Origin: Serratia oryzae
Lineage (GTDB): Bacteria > Pseudomonadota > Gammaproteobacteria > Enterobacterales > Enterobacteriaceae
Assembly (NCBI RefSeq): GCF_001976145.1
Contig: NZ_MOXD01000002.1
Location: 527,824-591,823 of the forward strand
DNA length: 64,000 bases
Reading direction: 5' to 3'
Shown here: positions 1 through 9,277 of the stretch, piece by piece
How the letters are laid out: every line of letters starts with the position of its first letter
Numbering within the stretch: position 1 is the first letter of the stretch
Translations under genes and position numbers: made by a program
The notes under the pieces: model-generated
Seen by the model: only the letters and a program-made list of their open reading frames with translations
What the model was told of the DNA's origin: nothing
Databases searched by the model: none

Positions 1-825
1 ATATGGCCTGCATTAATTGTTACAGTGGTTTTTTCGTCACTTGTTTTAGGCCCGTTGCTTACCGAGTTAAGTTTTCTAGATTATCTGTCGAGCAGGGAAG
101 TGTATAGCTATATTTATAAAAATATTTTTATGGATATACAGTACTCTTTACCGGGTGTTTTTGTTGATAATAAACGTGATGCAGTGAATGGTTCATTATG
201 GACTATTCCTTATGAAGTGTCAGCTTACCTTATTCTTGTGGCTGCATTCATGCTTGGTGTTTTGAAAAGGAAAATTTTCGCAAGTATACTTTTTTTGATT
301 ATAGTGGCTGAGCCGTTGTTTGGTAATAAAATTCTTTTTACATGGATTTCTGCGGATAATCGAGAAATATCTATGTTGGCACCATGTTTTGCTTTTGGGG
401 CGATATTAGCTATATGGAAAGATGAGATATTTATAGATCGATACTCTTTCTTAGGTGTTTGGATTTTATTTTACTTCTTCAGAACTTCAGAGTTTTCATT
501 CTATTTTTTTTACTTTTCTATTTTCATCAGTATGTTATATATATCAACAACGCCTTTCTTCATTCGTTTGAAACCGCCATTTGATATATCTTACGGTGTT
601 TATCTTTGGGCTTGGCCAATTCAACAAGTAATTGCTAGAAGTTTCGATTATAAAGGAGTCCTCTTTAATCAGTTATCATCATCGATATTGGCTATAATTA
701 TGGGGCTGATATCATGGTATGTCATTGAAAAGAAATGTATCAAGGCAGGCGTTAACTTCTCAGTATGGTTATCGGATAGATGGTCGAATTTGAGAAGTAA
801 TGTAGCTGTCAAAAGTGATTCATGA
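1..825 (+). CDS. Acyltransferase family 3 protein, 3' part only
   Basis: The reading frame is open from the first base of the window, so the gene starts upstream and only about 274 C-terminal residues are present. What is visible is a chain of hydrophobic segments rich in Phe, Ile and Tyr, including a Trp-Pro-rich stretch near residue 200 (YLWAWPIQQ) typical of the membrane acyltransferase 3 (OafA/YrhL-like) family that acylates surface sugars. The base composition is far more AT-rich than the genes to the right, a frequent sign of transferred surface-polysaccharide genes. The acceptor substrate cannot be read from the sequence. A hairpin terminator follows directly. Confidence 0.7.
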   Translation: MWPALIVTVVFSSLVLGPLLTELSFLDYLSSREVYSYIYKNIFMDIQYSLPGVFVDNKRDAVNGSLWTIPYEVSAYLILVAAFMLGVLKRKIFASILFLIIVAEPLFGNKILFTWISADNREISMLAPCFAFGAILAIWKDEIFIDRYSFLGVWILFYFFRTSEFSFYFFYFSIFISMLYISTTPFFIRLKPPFDISYGVYLWAWPIQQVIARSFDYKGVLFNQLSSSILAIIMGLISWYVIEKKCIKAGVNFSVWLSDRWSNLRSNVAVKSDS

Positions 826-853
826 CTTTAACTATCGTACATAATGACTGTTG

Positions 854-888
854 GCAATAGGTTGTAAGCAACCTATTGCTAATTTTTA
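854..888 (+). terminator. Rho-independent terminator of the acyltransferase gene
   Basis: A perfect 11-bp stem (GCAATAGGTTG / CAACCTATTGC) with a 4-nt loop is followed by a T-rich tract. It lies about 30 bp after the acyltransferase stop codon. Confidence 0.85.
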
Positions 889-1030
889 TGTCTTTTTAGA
901 CTCATTTGCTGGTGATAGATCTTCATATATAGGTAAGTTGGCTCTGAAATAATGCTAGCAAGATTCAAACCATCAACTGTTATTAAGTTGCGAGCGGTGG
1001 TTTAAATATGCACTGCTCGCATTGAATGGA

Positions 1031-1735
1031 TTAACTCTTGGCAGGAATATTCACTCCGTGCTGCACTGCTGGCCTGGCTAATCCGCGTTCCAACCATTGG
1101 CCGACCAGCGGGAAGCTGTCGAACTCCACCAGTTCCCGTGCGTCGTAGAAACCAATCAGATTGCGTACCCAACCCAGCAGTGAAATATCGGCAATAGTGT
1201 AATCGGCACCCATGATCCAGCCACGCCCTGCCAACCGGTTTTCCAACACGCCGAGCAGGCGTTTTGACTCTTGTTGATAGCGCTTCAATGGTCGTTTGTC
1301 TTCGTACTCGCGTCCGGCGAATTTGTGGAAAAAGCCGAGCTGACCGAACATCGGGCCAACCGCGGCCATTTGGAAGAAGACCCACTGGATCGTTTCATAA
1401 CGCAGCGCCGCATCTTTCGGCAGGAATTGGCCACTTTTTTCTGCCAGATACAGCAGGATCGCGCCCGATTCGAACAGCGCCAAGGGTTTGCCATCTGGGC
1501 CGTGTGGATCGAGGATCGCCGGGATTTTACCGTTTGGATTCAGCGCCAGAAACTCTGGCGTCCAGGTTTCGTTTTTACCGATATCAACCAGATGCGCTTC
1601 ATAAGGTAAGCCGATCTCCTCCAGCATGATGGAGACTTTCACCCCGTTTGGCGTTGGCAGAGAATAGAGCTGCAAGCGCTCGGGATGCTTAGCGGGCCAG
1701 CGTTGGGTGATCGGGAATTGAGTTTGATCGAACAT
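1031..1735 (-). CDS. Glutathione S-transferase, Nu-class (YfcG/YghU-like)
   Basis: A 234-residue cytosolic protein with an N-terminal thioredoxin-like GST domain and a C-terminal helical domain. Visible marks are the LPTPNG stretch near residue 30, matching the Thr-Pro-Asn motif of YfcG/YghU disulfide-bond oxidoreductases, the cis-proline segment GKIPAI and the glutathione-binding FESGAI. The ATG at 1735 is preferred because GGAG sits 5 nt upstream; a GTG two codons earlier is possible. Family members use glutathione to reduce disulfides or peroxides. It stands alone, convergent with the acyltransferase. The family is clear; the substrate is not. Confidence 0.88.
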   Translation of the reverse strand: MFDQTQFPITQRWPAKHPERLQLYSLPTPNGVKVSIMLEEIGLPYEAHLVDIGKNETWTPEFLALNPNGKIPAILDPHGPDGKPLALFESGAILLYLAEKSGQFLPKDAALRYETIQWVFFQMAAVGPMFGQLGFFHKFAGREYEDKRPLKRYQQESKRLLGVLENRLAGRGWIMGADYTIADISLLGWVRNLIGFYDARELVEFDSFPLVGQWLERGLARPAVQHGVNIPAKS

Positions 1736-1811
1736 GGTCACTCCTCAGACTTTACGGATTCGTCAACAGACTATCCTATGAATGTGGCAGTAAACCTAGC
1801 CTGTTAACCTG

Positions 1812-2495
1812 CTAAAAGGATATGCCAAAATGTGCGTTCAACGCCTTTTTACCCGCGGCAGTAAGTTGCAAGGCGCGGCTGTCTAACTGGCGCTGAACCC
1901 AGCCACGTTTTTCAAACGCCGCTAGCAGTGCGGCACCGAGCGCGCCGCCAAGATGGGCTTTGCGTTCGCTCCAGTCTAGGCAACCGCAGGCAAAACGCCG
2001 TCGGGAAGAGGCCGGTGAACAGTTAATGCCCAACTGCGCCAATGCCTCTTGCCCTTGGTTGCTGAGCTGATAGTCGTTGTCGCCGTTCAACCATGCCAGC
2101 TCAAACAGGCGGTTATGCAACAGAACAGCGACTTCGCCCGCCATATGATCGTAACAGGTGCGAGCAAAGCGCAGCGAGGTTGGCGTGGTGCTTTTCACCA
2201 CTGGCTGTTCAACGCCCGCCAGTGCCATTAAGGTTTCCAGCACCTCGGCCACAGCTTGACTAGCCAGCCGATAAAAACGGTAGCGCCCTTGCTTTACACA
2301 GGCGATCAAACGTTGTTCCTGCAGGCGCGCCAGATGGCTGCTGGCGGTTGAGGCGGCCACATCCACCGCTGCGCTAAGCTCTGTGGCCGTATAGGCTCGG
2401 CCATCCATCAACAGGCACAGCATGCGCGCTCTGGTGCGGTCGGCGATGGCAGCAGTCAGTGCCGTTAGGCGATCTTCAATATCGGTATCATTCAT
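1812..2495 (-). CDS. ArsR/SmtB-family winged-helix transcriptional regulator
   Basis: About 227 residues. The N-terminal 90 residues form an ArsR-like winged helix (ARMLCLLMDGRAYTATELSAA, then a recognition helix near ASTASSHLARL). The C-terminal half is a longer Cys-containing domain seen in a subgroup of these repressors. The ATG at 2495 (MNDTDIED) is chosen; an in-frame upstream extension would run into the divergent promoter. No clear metal-binding Cys cluster is visible in the helix-turn-helix, so the ligand may be organic. The gene is divergent from the P450-like gene 78 bp away and probably controls it and itself. Confidence 0.85.
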   Translation of the reverse strand: MNDTDIEDRLTALTAAIADRTRARMLCLLMDGRAYTATELSAAVDVAASTASSHLARLQEQRLIACVKQGRYRFYRLASQAVAEVLETLMALAGVEQPVVKSTTPTSLRFARTCYDHMAGEVAVLLHNRLFELAWLNGDNDYQLSNQGQEALAQLGINCSPASSRRRFACGCLDWSERKAHLGGALGAALLAAFEKRGWVQRQLDSRALQLTAAGKKALNAHFGISF

Positions 2496-2573
2496 ATTTC
2501 GAGCATAAACGAAGTGTAATCGTTCGTCTAACGCCACAATGCTGATTCTTTTGTTTAACCTGAAGGTATACCT

Positions 2574-3527
2574 ATGGCGCTCTGCCCCTTTTCCGTTGCG
2601 ACGCCGCAAGCGGTGCGCGCAGCCTTAACCCATGCCGATCTTGGTGTGCGGCCACCGCATGAACCCGTGCCAACGCTGTTACTGGCAACCCCGGCACAGC
2701 CCTTGTTTGCCGCATTGGTACGTATGCGGGATGACGCCGGGCACCCTGAACTTAAGGCGGCAATCAGCTCGGCTTTAGCGTCGTTCAGCGATAATGAAAT
2801 CTACCAGCTAGCAACCCGTGTGGCGCAATCATTGGCTCCCGGCATGTTAACCGCCGAACAACTCACCCGGTTCAGTTACGCGTTACCGATTGGCGTATTG
2901 GCAGAACTGCTGGGGGTGGCTTATCAGGAACGCACCGTGCTGGTAGATAATGTATTGGATTTTGTGCGCTGCATTGCCCCTGGCGGCAGCGAACAGCAGA
3001 TGGCGAGCGGTGCCATTGCCGCCGGGAAATTACATGAATGGCTGCAGGCTGCCGATGGCCCGTTGTTCATTCGCCTGTGCCAACACATTGGCGATCGTAC
3101 GGTGGCGATCGCCAACGCTATCGGGCTGTTTTTCCAGGCCTGTGAGGGCACCGCCGGATTATTAGGGCAAACGCTGTTATTGATGCAGGAGCGGCATATA
3201 GCAGCAGAAGAAGGCATTTCTAGCGTGCTACAGCATACGCCGCCGATCTATTCCACCCGCCGTTTTGCGTTGCGCGCTACCGAACTGGGTGGGGAGCCGT
3301 TAACCATCGGGCAGGCGGTGCTGATATCGTTGCAGACCGAAGGGGAAAGTTTTGCCTTCGGTTATGGCAGCCACCGCTGCCCTGGAGCCGGATGGGCGCA
3401 AGCTATTGCCTTGAGCGGCATTCACCATTTGTTGACGCTCAAGATTGAGCCAGAATTATTGGCTCACTTTCGCTGGCGCGTTTCGCAGAATGCGCGGGTG
3501 CCGGAATTTTTTACTGCTGAGGAGTGA
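2574..3527 (+). CDS. Short cytochrome P450-like protein with a non-canonical K-helix
   Basis: A 317-residue protein, about 80 residues shorter than typical bacterial P450s. The heme-thiolate loop is intact: FGYGSHRCPG at residues 262-271, with the predicted proximal ligand Cys269. The I-helix region contains an EGT in place of the usual (A/G)GxxT context (ACEGTAGLLG). The K-helix ExxR motif, almost universal in P450s, reads SSVLQ before HTPP, so both Glu and Arg appear replaced. It overlaps the next gene by one base (TGATG), which implies translational coupling to the small monooxygenase. No ferredoxin or reductase gene is adjacent. Substrate unknown. Confidence 0.8.
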   Translation: MALCPFSVATPQAVRAALTHADLGVRPPHEPVPTLLLATPAQPLFAALVRMRDDAGHPELKAAISSALASFSDNEIYQLATRVAQSLAPGMLTAEQLTRFSYALPIGVLAELLGVAYQERTVLVDNVLDFVRCIAPGGSEQQMASGAIAAGKLHEWLQAADGPLFIRLCQHIGDRTVAIANAIGLFFQACEGTAGLLGQTLLLMQERHIAAEEGISSVLQHTPPIYSTRRFALRATELGGEPLTIGQAVLISLQTEGESFAFGYGSHRCPGAGWAQAIALSGIHHLLTLKIEPELLAHFRWRVSQNARVPEFFTAEE

Positions 3528-3877
3528 TGATGATCGCGGTTATTTTTGAATTACGGGCTGCCGAAGGGCAGCGGGAAACCTACCTTGATCTGGCGGCAGA
3601 GCTGAAACCGCTGTTGGCGGAGATCGACGGATTTATTTCTATCGAGCGCTTTCAGAGCCTGAGCGATCCACAAAAATTGCTGTCGTTATCCTTCTGGCGC
3701 GATGAAGCGGCGGTGCAGCAGTGGCGTAATCTTGAACAACACCGCAGGGCGCAGGCGCGCGGGCGGCACGATGTGCTGGAATACTATCGGCTGCGGGTAG
3801 CTGATGTGGTGCGTGATTATGGGCTTGAGCCGCGCGAACAGGCACCGGCAGATAGCCAGAATTTTCATCAGATGTAG
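3527..3877 (+). CDS. Antibiotic biosynthesis monooxygenase (ABM) domain protein
   Basis: A 116-residue ferredoxin-like dimeric alpha/beta-barrel protein. The pattern EIDGFISIERFQSLSDP followed by SFWRDEAAVQQWR is characteristic of the ABM fold (PF03992), found in cofactor-free monooxygenases and heme-degrading enzymes. The ATG overlapping the P450 stop is chosen, with GAGGAG upstream; a GTG at 3524 is also in frame. It is co-transcribed with the P450-like gene and presumably acts on the same compound. The fold is confident; the reaction is not. Confidence 0.85.
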   Translation: MMIAVIFELRAAEGQRETYLDLAAELKPLLAEIDGFISIERFQSLSDPQKLLSLSFWRDEAAVQQWRNLEQHRRAQARGRHDVLEYYRLRVADVVRDYGLEPREQAPADSQNFHQM

Positions 3878-3935
3878 AAGTCGTCTGGGGCGAGCTTGAA
3901 GGTAGCCCTCACCAAAAGTTATTAAAAGCAGTCGG

Positions 3936-4418
3936 TTAGCCAAGTGATTTTGTCACGTCAGCCTGAACAGTCGGTGTCAGTTGTGCCTGTTCCAGCGTAA
4001 CGATTTTCCCTTGCCGGGTTATCAGCACCTGTTGCAATGGCTGGCCGCTTTCTTTTTCTGTCAACATGACATGGGGCGCATTGCCCAGCAGATACTTGTG
4101 CCCCCATTCCATCGTCGCCATCAGAATTGGCCCCAAGCTGCGGCCTTTTTCGGTTAACACATATTCATAGCGTTCCCGTGTTCCCGGTTCTTGATAGGCA
4201 CTTTTGCTCAATAAGCCCCCTTCGACCATAGCCGCCAGACGGCTGCTCAAGGTGTGCCTGGATGCGCCAATATCAGTGCGTAAATCTTCGAACCGCGTCA
4301 CGCCATAGAAGGCTTCACGCAGGATCAAGAGCGTCCAGCGATCGCCGATGATTTCTGCAGCCTGCGCTAAGCCACATAATTCGGCAGAGAGAGGGGGGAT
4401 CCTGAGCATTTTTGACAC
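3936..4418 (-). CDS. HxlR-family transcriptional regulator
   Basis: A 160-residue protein with the HxlR winged helix: IGDRWTLLILREAF near residues 24-37, GASRHTLSSRLAAM as recognition helix, and YVLTEKG wing. The track start is a GTG at 4418; an ATG (MLRIPP) three codons later is an alternative. It is divergent from the tautomerase gene, with 63 bp between the starts, so it likely regulates that gene, as is common for HxlR proteins beside redox or electrophile-response enzymes. Confidence 0.88.
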   Translation of the reverse strand: MSKMLRIPPLSAELCGLAQAAEIIGDRWTLLILREAFYGVTRFEDLRTDIGASRHTLSSRLAAMVEGGLLSKSAYQEPGTRERYEYVLTEKGRSLGPILMATMEWGHKYLLGNAPHVMLTEKESGQPLQQVLITRQGKIVTLEQAQLTPTVQADVTKSLG

Positions 4419-4481
4419 GGGCGGTAACCTTGCTTATCCTGAGTCTGATATTCAGACTTATATCAATACAAGGAGATTAGC

Positions 4482-4712
4482 GTGCCTTTTGTTAATGTGC
4501 AAACCATCAAAGGAATTATGAACGAGGAACAGAAAAGCGAGCTGCTCAAACGTATCACTGATTTAATGGTGGAAGTTGAAGGGCGGGGAGATCCGGCTTT
4601 CAGAGCGTCGGTTTGGGTCAGAATCGATGAACATGAGCCAGAGCAATGGAGCCTTGGTGGGCTGCAGCCCAATGCCGCGATGATCGCCGCCAAGTTTCCG
4701 CCACGAGAATAA
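4482..4712 (+). CDS. 4-oxalocrotonate tautomerase-family protein
   Basis: A 76-residue small tautomerase. Removal of the initiator Met exposes Pro (MPFVNVQTIKG), the catalytic base of the superfamily. It starts with GTG behind a strong AAGGAG. The C-terminal part (WVRIDEHEPEQWSLGG) resembles the short 4-OT-like group with an Asp/Glu-rich middle. It probably isomerises an enol or alpha,beta-unsaturated carbonyl compound. Divergent from the HxlR regulator, which likely controls it. Confidence 0.85.
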   Translation: MPFVNVQTIKGIMNEEQKSELLKRITDLMVEVEGRGDPAFRASVWVRIDEHEPEQWSLGGLQPNAAMIAAKFPPRE

Positions 4713-4863
4713 TATACTGATCATTGCGGAGATATTTCTTGAAGCCTATCTCCGCAGCTTCCTCACCGCACAAATCTTCATCAAAACTCCCCACGATATC
4801 TGCGTTCCGTTATGGCATAATGCGCGCCAAATCACATTCCTTATGACATAAAGAGCGAGCGCT

Positions 4864-6456
4864 GTGTTAAGCACTAACAACATCACCATGCAGTTTGGCA
4901 GTAAGCCGTTGTTTGAAAATATCTCCGTCAAGTTTGGCGGCGGTAACCGTTACGGCTTGATCGGAGCTAACGGCTGCGGTAAATCCACCTTTATGAAAAT
5001 CCTCGGCGGCGATCTGGTGCCAAGCGCTGGTAACGTGTTCCTCGATCCGAACGAGCGCCTGGGTAAACTGCGCCAGGATCAGTTCGCGTTTGAAGAGTTC
5101 AGCGTGCTGGATACCGTGATCATGGGCCATACCGAGCTGTGGGCGGTAAAAGAAGAGCGCGATCGCATTTACGCCATGGCGGAGATGAGCGAAGAAGACG
5201 GCTACAAAGTGGCCGATCTGGAAGTCGCCTACGGTGAGATGGACGGTTACACTGCTGAAGCCCGTGCGGGTGAACTGCTGCTTGGCGTGGGGATTCCGGT
5301 TGAACAGCATTACGGCCCAATGAGCGAAATCGCGCCAGGCTTTAAGCTGCGGGTGCTGTTGGCGCAGGCGCTGTTCTCTGATCCAGAAATTCTGCTGCTC
5401 GACGAACCCACCAACAACCTGGACATCGATACCATTCGCTGGCTGGAGCAGGTGCTGAACGAGCGTAACAGCACCATGATTATCATTTCGCACGACCGTC
5501 ACTTCCTGAACATGGTGTGTACTCACATGGCGGATCTGGACTATGGCGAACTGCGCGTTTATCCAGGCAACTACGACGAATACATGACGGCAGCGACTCA
5601 GGCGCGTGAACGTCTGATGTCAGACAACGCCAAGAAGAAGGCGCAGATTAACGAGTTGCAGGCATTCGTCAGCCGCTTTAGCGCCAACGCTTCCAAATCC
5701 AAGCAGGCGACTTCTCGTGCCCGTCAGATCGACAAGATCCAACTGGAAGAGGTGAAAGCCTCCAGCCGTCAGAACCCGTTCATCCGTTTCGAGCAGGATA
5801 AGAAGCTGTTCCGTAACGCGCTGGAAGTGGAAGCGTTGACCAAAGGTTTTGACAACGGCCCGCTGTTCAGCAAGCTCAACCTGATGGTTGAAGTGGGTGA
5901 GAAAGTCGCGATTCTGGGCGCCAACGGTATCGGTAAATCCACCTTGCTGAAAACGCTGGTCGGGGATGAGCAGCCGGATCACGGTAGCGTGAAATGGTCG
6001 GAAAACGCCAAGATCGGTTACTACGCGCAGGATCACGAATACGAGTTTGATGACCAACTGACGGTGTTCGACTGGATGAGCCAGTGGAAGCAGGAGAAAG
6101 ACGACGAGCAGGCGGTACGTAGCGTGCTGGGCCGTTTGCTGTTCAGCCAGGACGACATCAAAAAGCGCGTTAAGGTGCTGTCGGGCGGTGAGAAGGGCCG
6201 TATGCTCTTTGGCAAGATCATGATGCAGCGCCCGAACATTCTGGTGATGGATGAGCCAACCAACCACATGGATATGGAATCTATCGAATCACTGAATATG
6301 GCGTTGGAAATGTACGAAGGTACGCTGATCTTCGTTTCCCACGATCGCGAATTCGTGAGCTCGCTGGCTTCCCGTATTCTGGAGATTACCCCGAACAAGG
6401 TGATCGACTTTACCGGCAACTACGAAGATTATCTGCGTAGTCAGGGTATCGCTTAA
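4864..6456 (+). CDS. ybiT: ABC-F family ATPase YbiT
   Basis: A 530-residue soluble protein of two fused ABC domains without membrane segments, very close to E. coli YbiT along its length. Walker A motifs (GANGCGKST near residue 36, GANGIGKST near 352), signature LSGGEKG in the second half, DEPTNNLD and DEPTNHMD Walker B regions, and the charged interdomain linker ([13 protein letters not shown]) are all visible. ABC-F proteins bind the ribosomal E site and relieve stalled translation. The start is GTG. A palindromic repeat pair is wedged between its stop and its terminator. Confidence 0.96.
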   Translation: MLSTNNITMQFGSKPLFENISVKFGGGNRYGLIGANGCGKSTFMKILGGDLVPSAGNVFLDPNERLGKLRQDQFAFEEFSVLDTVIMGHTELWAVKEERDRIYAMAEMSEEDGYKVADLEVAYGEMDGYTAEARAGELLLGVGIPVEQHYGPMSEIAPGFKLRVLLAQALFSDPEILLLDEPTNNLDIDTIRWLEQVLNERNSTMIIISHDRHFLNMVCTHMADLDYGELRVYPGNYDEYMTAATQARERLMSDNAKKKAQINELQAFVSRFSANASKSKQATSRARQIDKIQLEEVKASSRQNPFIRFEQDKKLFRNALEVEALTKGFDNGPLFSKLNLMVEVGEKVAILGANGIGKSTLLKTLVGDEQPDHGSVKWSENAKIGYYAQDHEYEFDDQLTVFDWMSQWKQEKDDEQAVRSVLGRLLFSQDDIKKRVKVLSGGEKGRMLFGKIMMQRPNILVMDEPTNHMDMESIESLNMALEMYEGTLIFVSHDREFVSSLASRILEITPNKVIDFTGNYEDYLRSQGIA

Positions 6457-6464
6457 GCTCTGCT

Positions 6465-6487
6465 CCTCACCTTCCCTGTGGGTGAGG
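6465..6487. repeat. CCTCACC...GGGTGAGG hairpin
   Basis: A 7-8 bp inverted repeat with an 8-nt loop just after the ybiT stop codon. It has no T-tract, so it is more likely a degenerate member of the palindromic repeat family than a terminator. Confidence 0.5.
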
Positions 6488-6572
6488 GAACCGCTCGAGT
6501 CTGAGTCTGCCGATGAATTCTTCTTTCTCGATAGCAGCAGGCGTAACGCAAATCTGCATCGAACGGTGAGCT

Positions 6573-6682
6573 TCTCCCTCTCCGTGTGGGAGGGCGGGGG
6601 TGAGGGGCTTGTCGTCCGGCGATTGTCCCCTCACCCTAACCCTCTCCCCAAGGGAGAGGGAGCTGGTTAGTCTTAACTGACA
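6573..6682. repeat. REP-like palindromic pair with AACTGAC tail
   Basis: Two GC-rich palindromes in opposite orientation: CTCCCTCTCC...GGGTGAGGGG, a short spacer, then CCCCTCACCC...CTCTCCCCAAGGGAGAGGG. They are followed by a tail ending TCTTAACTGAC. The same two-palindrome plus tail layout recurs after folE (33942-34051). The size and symmetry resemble a bacterial interspersed mosaic element. Confidence 0.8.
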
Positions 6683-6689
6683 AATAGTT

Positions 6690-6709
6690 GCCGCTGATGC
6701 GGCCTTTTT
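6690..6709 (+). terminator. Terminator downstream of ybiT
   Basis: The stem GCCGC-TGAT-GCGGC is followed by CTTTTTA. It is separated from the ybiT stop by the inserted repeat pair. The stretch 6710-6877 beyond it shows no gene or recognisable signal. Confidence 0.75.
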
Positions 6710-6877
6710 AGCATTCGGCTTTGTTCAGCCGCACTCCATAGCGGCTAACCTGTTCTACCACGTGTATCTTATCCATTCCTTTCTGACGGCAATAATTCAG
6801 CTCTTCACTATTTGATCTTATTAGCTATGGAGCGCAATACGCTCCGTTTACGGTAAATAAACATAATCGGTTGGTTT

Positions 6878-7146
6878 ATACCCTTCATACTTCAAGTCGC
6901 TTGGGTGTTGGCTGCGTTACTCGGCCCATATTGGGCCTCGCCCCTTCGGGGCCGCTGCAAGCAGCGTTCAAATCTGCTTGCGCAGATTTGTCACTCACCC
7001 CAGTCACTTACCTGAGTAAGCTCCTGGGGATTATGAGCCTCTTCGAGGCTCACCCTACGGGCCAGCGCAAGCGCTGTTCAAATCAGTCTTTGACTGATTT
7101 GTCGCTCAGTTGCCGCCTACAAGCAACTCGAATTATTTTGGGTATA
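6878..7146. repeat. Long ERIC element
   Basis: The ends are the ERIC termini: TATACCCTTCATACTTCAAG on the left and CAACTCGAATTATTTTGGGTATA in two parts on the right. The core contains CACCCCAGTCACTTAC and GTAAGCTCCTGGGGATTA, matching the classic ERIC primers. At about 269 bp it is twice the usual 127 bp because of additional internal hairpins (GGGCC and AGATTTG palindromes). It lies between ybiT and the end of moeB and can fold as RNA at the moeB 3' end. Confidence 0.9.
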
Positions 7147-7165
7147 TGCATCCTTGCGGGGAAAT

Positions 7166-7924
7166 TCAGGTGTTTTTGCTACACACTTCGCACTGCGGAT
7201 CCTTCGGCAGCTTCATCTCGCGGAACTGCATGCTCATGGCGTCAAACATCAGCAATTTCCCCACCAGCGGTTGGCCGTAATGGGCCAGCAGTTTGATTGC
7301 TTCCATTGCCTGTAGCGTGCCGATCGTGCCGACTAACGGTGCCATTACCCCGGCCTCCACGCAGGTGAGGGCATTTTCACCAAATAAGCGGCTCAGGCAG
7401 CGATAGCAGGGTTCCCCAGGCTGATAGGTAAACACGCTGAGTTGGCCTTCCATGCGGATAGCAGCACCCGAAACCAGCGGCTTACGCTGTGCATGGCACA
7501 GGCGGTTTAGCAGATCGCGTGTGGCAACGTTATCGGTGCAGTCCAGCACCACATCACAGGCGGCAATCTGCGCCGCCATGTGTGCCTCATCCAGCTGATC
7601 GGCGAGCGTATCGATACGGATGTGCGGATTGATCGCGCTCAGCTCAGCGCGCGCCGAATCCACTTTCGCCATGCCGATGCGGGCATCGCGGTGCAGGATC
7701 TGGCGCTGCAGATTAGAGAGTGAAACGGTGTCGAAATCAACCAAGGTCAAGTGGCCGACGCCTGCGGCAGCCAGATAAGGCGCTGCCGCACAGCCCAAAC
7801 CGCCGAGCCCGACGATCAACACGTGTGCAGCTTTCAGCTTTTCCTGGCCGTCGAAGTCAAAACCACGCAGCACGATCTGGCGGTTATAACGCAGCGTTTC
7901 AGCATCGGTTAATTCCGGCAGCAT
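7166..7924 (-). CDS. moeB: Molybdopterin-synthase adenylyltransferase MoeB
   Basis: A 252-residue E1-like enzyme that adenylates the C-terminal glycine of MoaD so that it can be thiocarboxylated for molybdopterin synthesis. The nucleotide-binding GLGGLGCAAAPYLAAAG near residues 37-53, the conserved RQILH, and two Cys pairs for zinc (CYRCL and CEVC near the C-terminus) are present. It lies 2 bp behind moeA in the same operon, as in E. coli, but with an ERIC element downstream. Confidence 0.96.
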   Translation of the reverse strand: MLPELTDAETLRYNRQIVLRGFDFDGQEKLKAAHVLIVGLGGLGCAAAPYLAAAGVGHLTLVDFDTVSLSNLQRQILHRDARIGMAKVDSARAELSAINPHIRIDTLADQLDEAHMAAQIAACDVVLDCTDNVATRDLLNRLCHAQRKPLVSGAAIRMEGQLSVFTYQPGEPCYRCLSRLFGENALTCVEAGVMAPLVGTIGTLQAMEAIKLLAHYGQPLVGKLLMFDAMSMQFREMKLPKDPQCEVCSKNT

Positions 7925-7926
7925 GT

Positions 7927-9165
7927 TCAGTTCCCCAGTAATCCGTTGAAAGGTTCGATATCCACCATTTCACCGGCAGCGACAAATCCGCGTTCGCGCT
8001 CCAGTACGATAAAGCAGTTGCCCTGGCTGTAGGAACTGAACACGTGTGAACCTTGATGGCCGGTGCTGCTCACTTCCAGCTCGCCTGCGGCGTTGCTGCT
8101 GAAGATGCCGCGTTGGAAATCGAGGCGGCCCGGTGATTTCTTCAGCGGCGTCAGCGCGCGTGCTTTCAGGCGGGCCGGTAAGCGCCATTCGCTGTGCCCG
8201 GCCAGCTTGGCGAGCAACGGTTGCACCAATTGATAGAAAGTCAGTGCGGCAGAAACCGGGTTACCCGGCAGGCCGCAGAACCAGGCGTGTTGCAGCTTAC
8301 CGAAGGCGAAAGGTTTGCCGGGTTTGATCGCCAGCTTCCAGAAGCCGACTTGGCCGAGTTCATCCAGCATCTGCTTGGTGTAATCGGCCTCACCGACCGA
8401 AACGCCACCGCTGCTGATCACCACGTCCGCCTGGCTGTCTGCCTGATTGAACGCGGCGCGAAGGGTTGCCTGATCGTCGCGGATAATCCCCAGATCGATC
8501 ACCGTGCAGCCAAGCTGTTCCAGCATCAGGCGCACCGCAAAGCGGTTGGTATCGTAAATCTGCCCCGCCTGTAACGGTTGGCCGACAGGTTGCAGTTCGT
8601 CACCGGTAGAGAACACCGCGACCTTCAGCTTGCGCATCACCTGCACCTCGGCCACGCCCAGCGAAGCCAGCAGCGGCAACTGTGCCGCCCCGAGCTTAAC
8701 CCCGGCAGGCAAGACGCTGGCACCCTGACGAATATCTTCTCCCGCCAGCCGGATATTCTGCCCGCTGCGTACTGGTGCGTTGAAGCGCACACCGGCCTCG
8801 CTCACCTCTGCCTGTTCCTGCATGATCACCGCATCGGCCCCCGTTGGGATCGGCGCGCCGGTCATAATGCGGATACAGGTCTTGGCTGGCCACTCGCCGG
8901 TGTATGGCGCGCCGGCAAAGGCTTTACCCGCCACCGGTAACGGCGCGTTGGTGTTTAATTCGTTGGTGCGCACCGCGTAACCGTCCATCGCCGAGTTAGC
9001 GAAAGGGGGCACATCGATAGGGGAAATCACTGCCGCGGCCGTAATGCGCCCGGCGGCGCTGGTCAGCGCAATGGATTCACTCTCTTGCAGTGGCGCAACC
9101 TGGGAGAGCATGGTCTCCAGTGCCTGCTCAAGGGAGATAAGGTCGGAAGTATGGCAATGATCCAT
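7927..9165 (-). CDS. moeA: Molybdopterin molybdenumtransferase MoeA
   Basis: A 412-residue protein that inserts molybdate into adenylated molybdopterin. It contains the MoeA signatures [23 protein letters not shown] and [14 protein letters not shown], and the [13 protein letters not shown] motif. First gene of moeA-moeB, transcribed leftward and divergent from the DUF924 gene. Length and domain order are normal. Confidence 0.97.
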   Translation of the reverse strand: MDHCHTSDLISLEQALETMLSQVAPLQESESIALTSAAGRITAAAVISPIDVPPFANSAMDGYAVRTNELNTNAPLPVAGKAFAGAPYTGEWPAKTCIRIMTGAPIPTGADAVIMQEQAEVSEAGVRFNAPVRSGQNIRLAGEDIRQGASVLPAGVKLGAAQLPLLASLGVAEVQVMRKLKVAVFSTGDELQPVGQPLQAGQIYDTNRFAVRLMLEQLGCTVIDLGIIRDDQATLRAAFNQADSQADVVISSGGVSVGEADYTKQMLDELGQVGFWKLAIKPGKPFAFGKLQHAWFCGLPGNPVSAALTFYQLVQPLLAKLAGHSEWRLPARLKARALTPLKKSPGRLDFQRGIFSSNAAGELEVSSTGHQGSHVFSSYSQGNCFIVLERERGFVAAGEMVDIEPFNGLLGN

Positions 9166-9277
9166 AAAATAAGCTCCATAATCAGCGTGCGCGAGTTTTT
9201 CGGCAAAGTGCGGCTATTATGGCAGATAACGCCGGAGGGGAGAATGATGCCCCTGAGGTCAACAATAGGAAACGACA

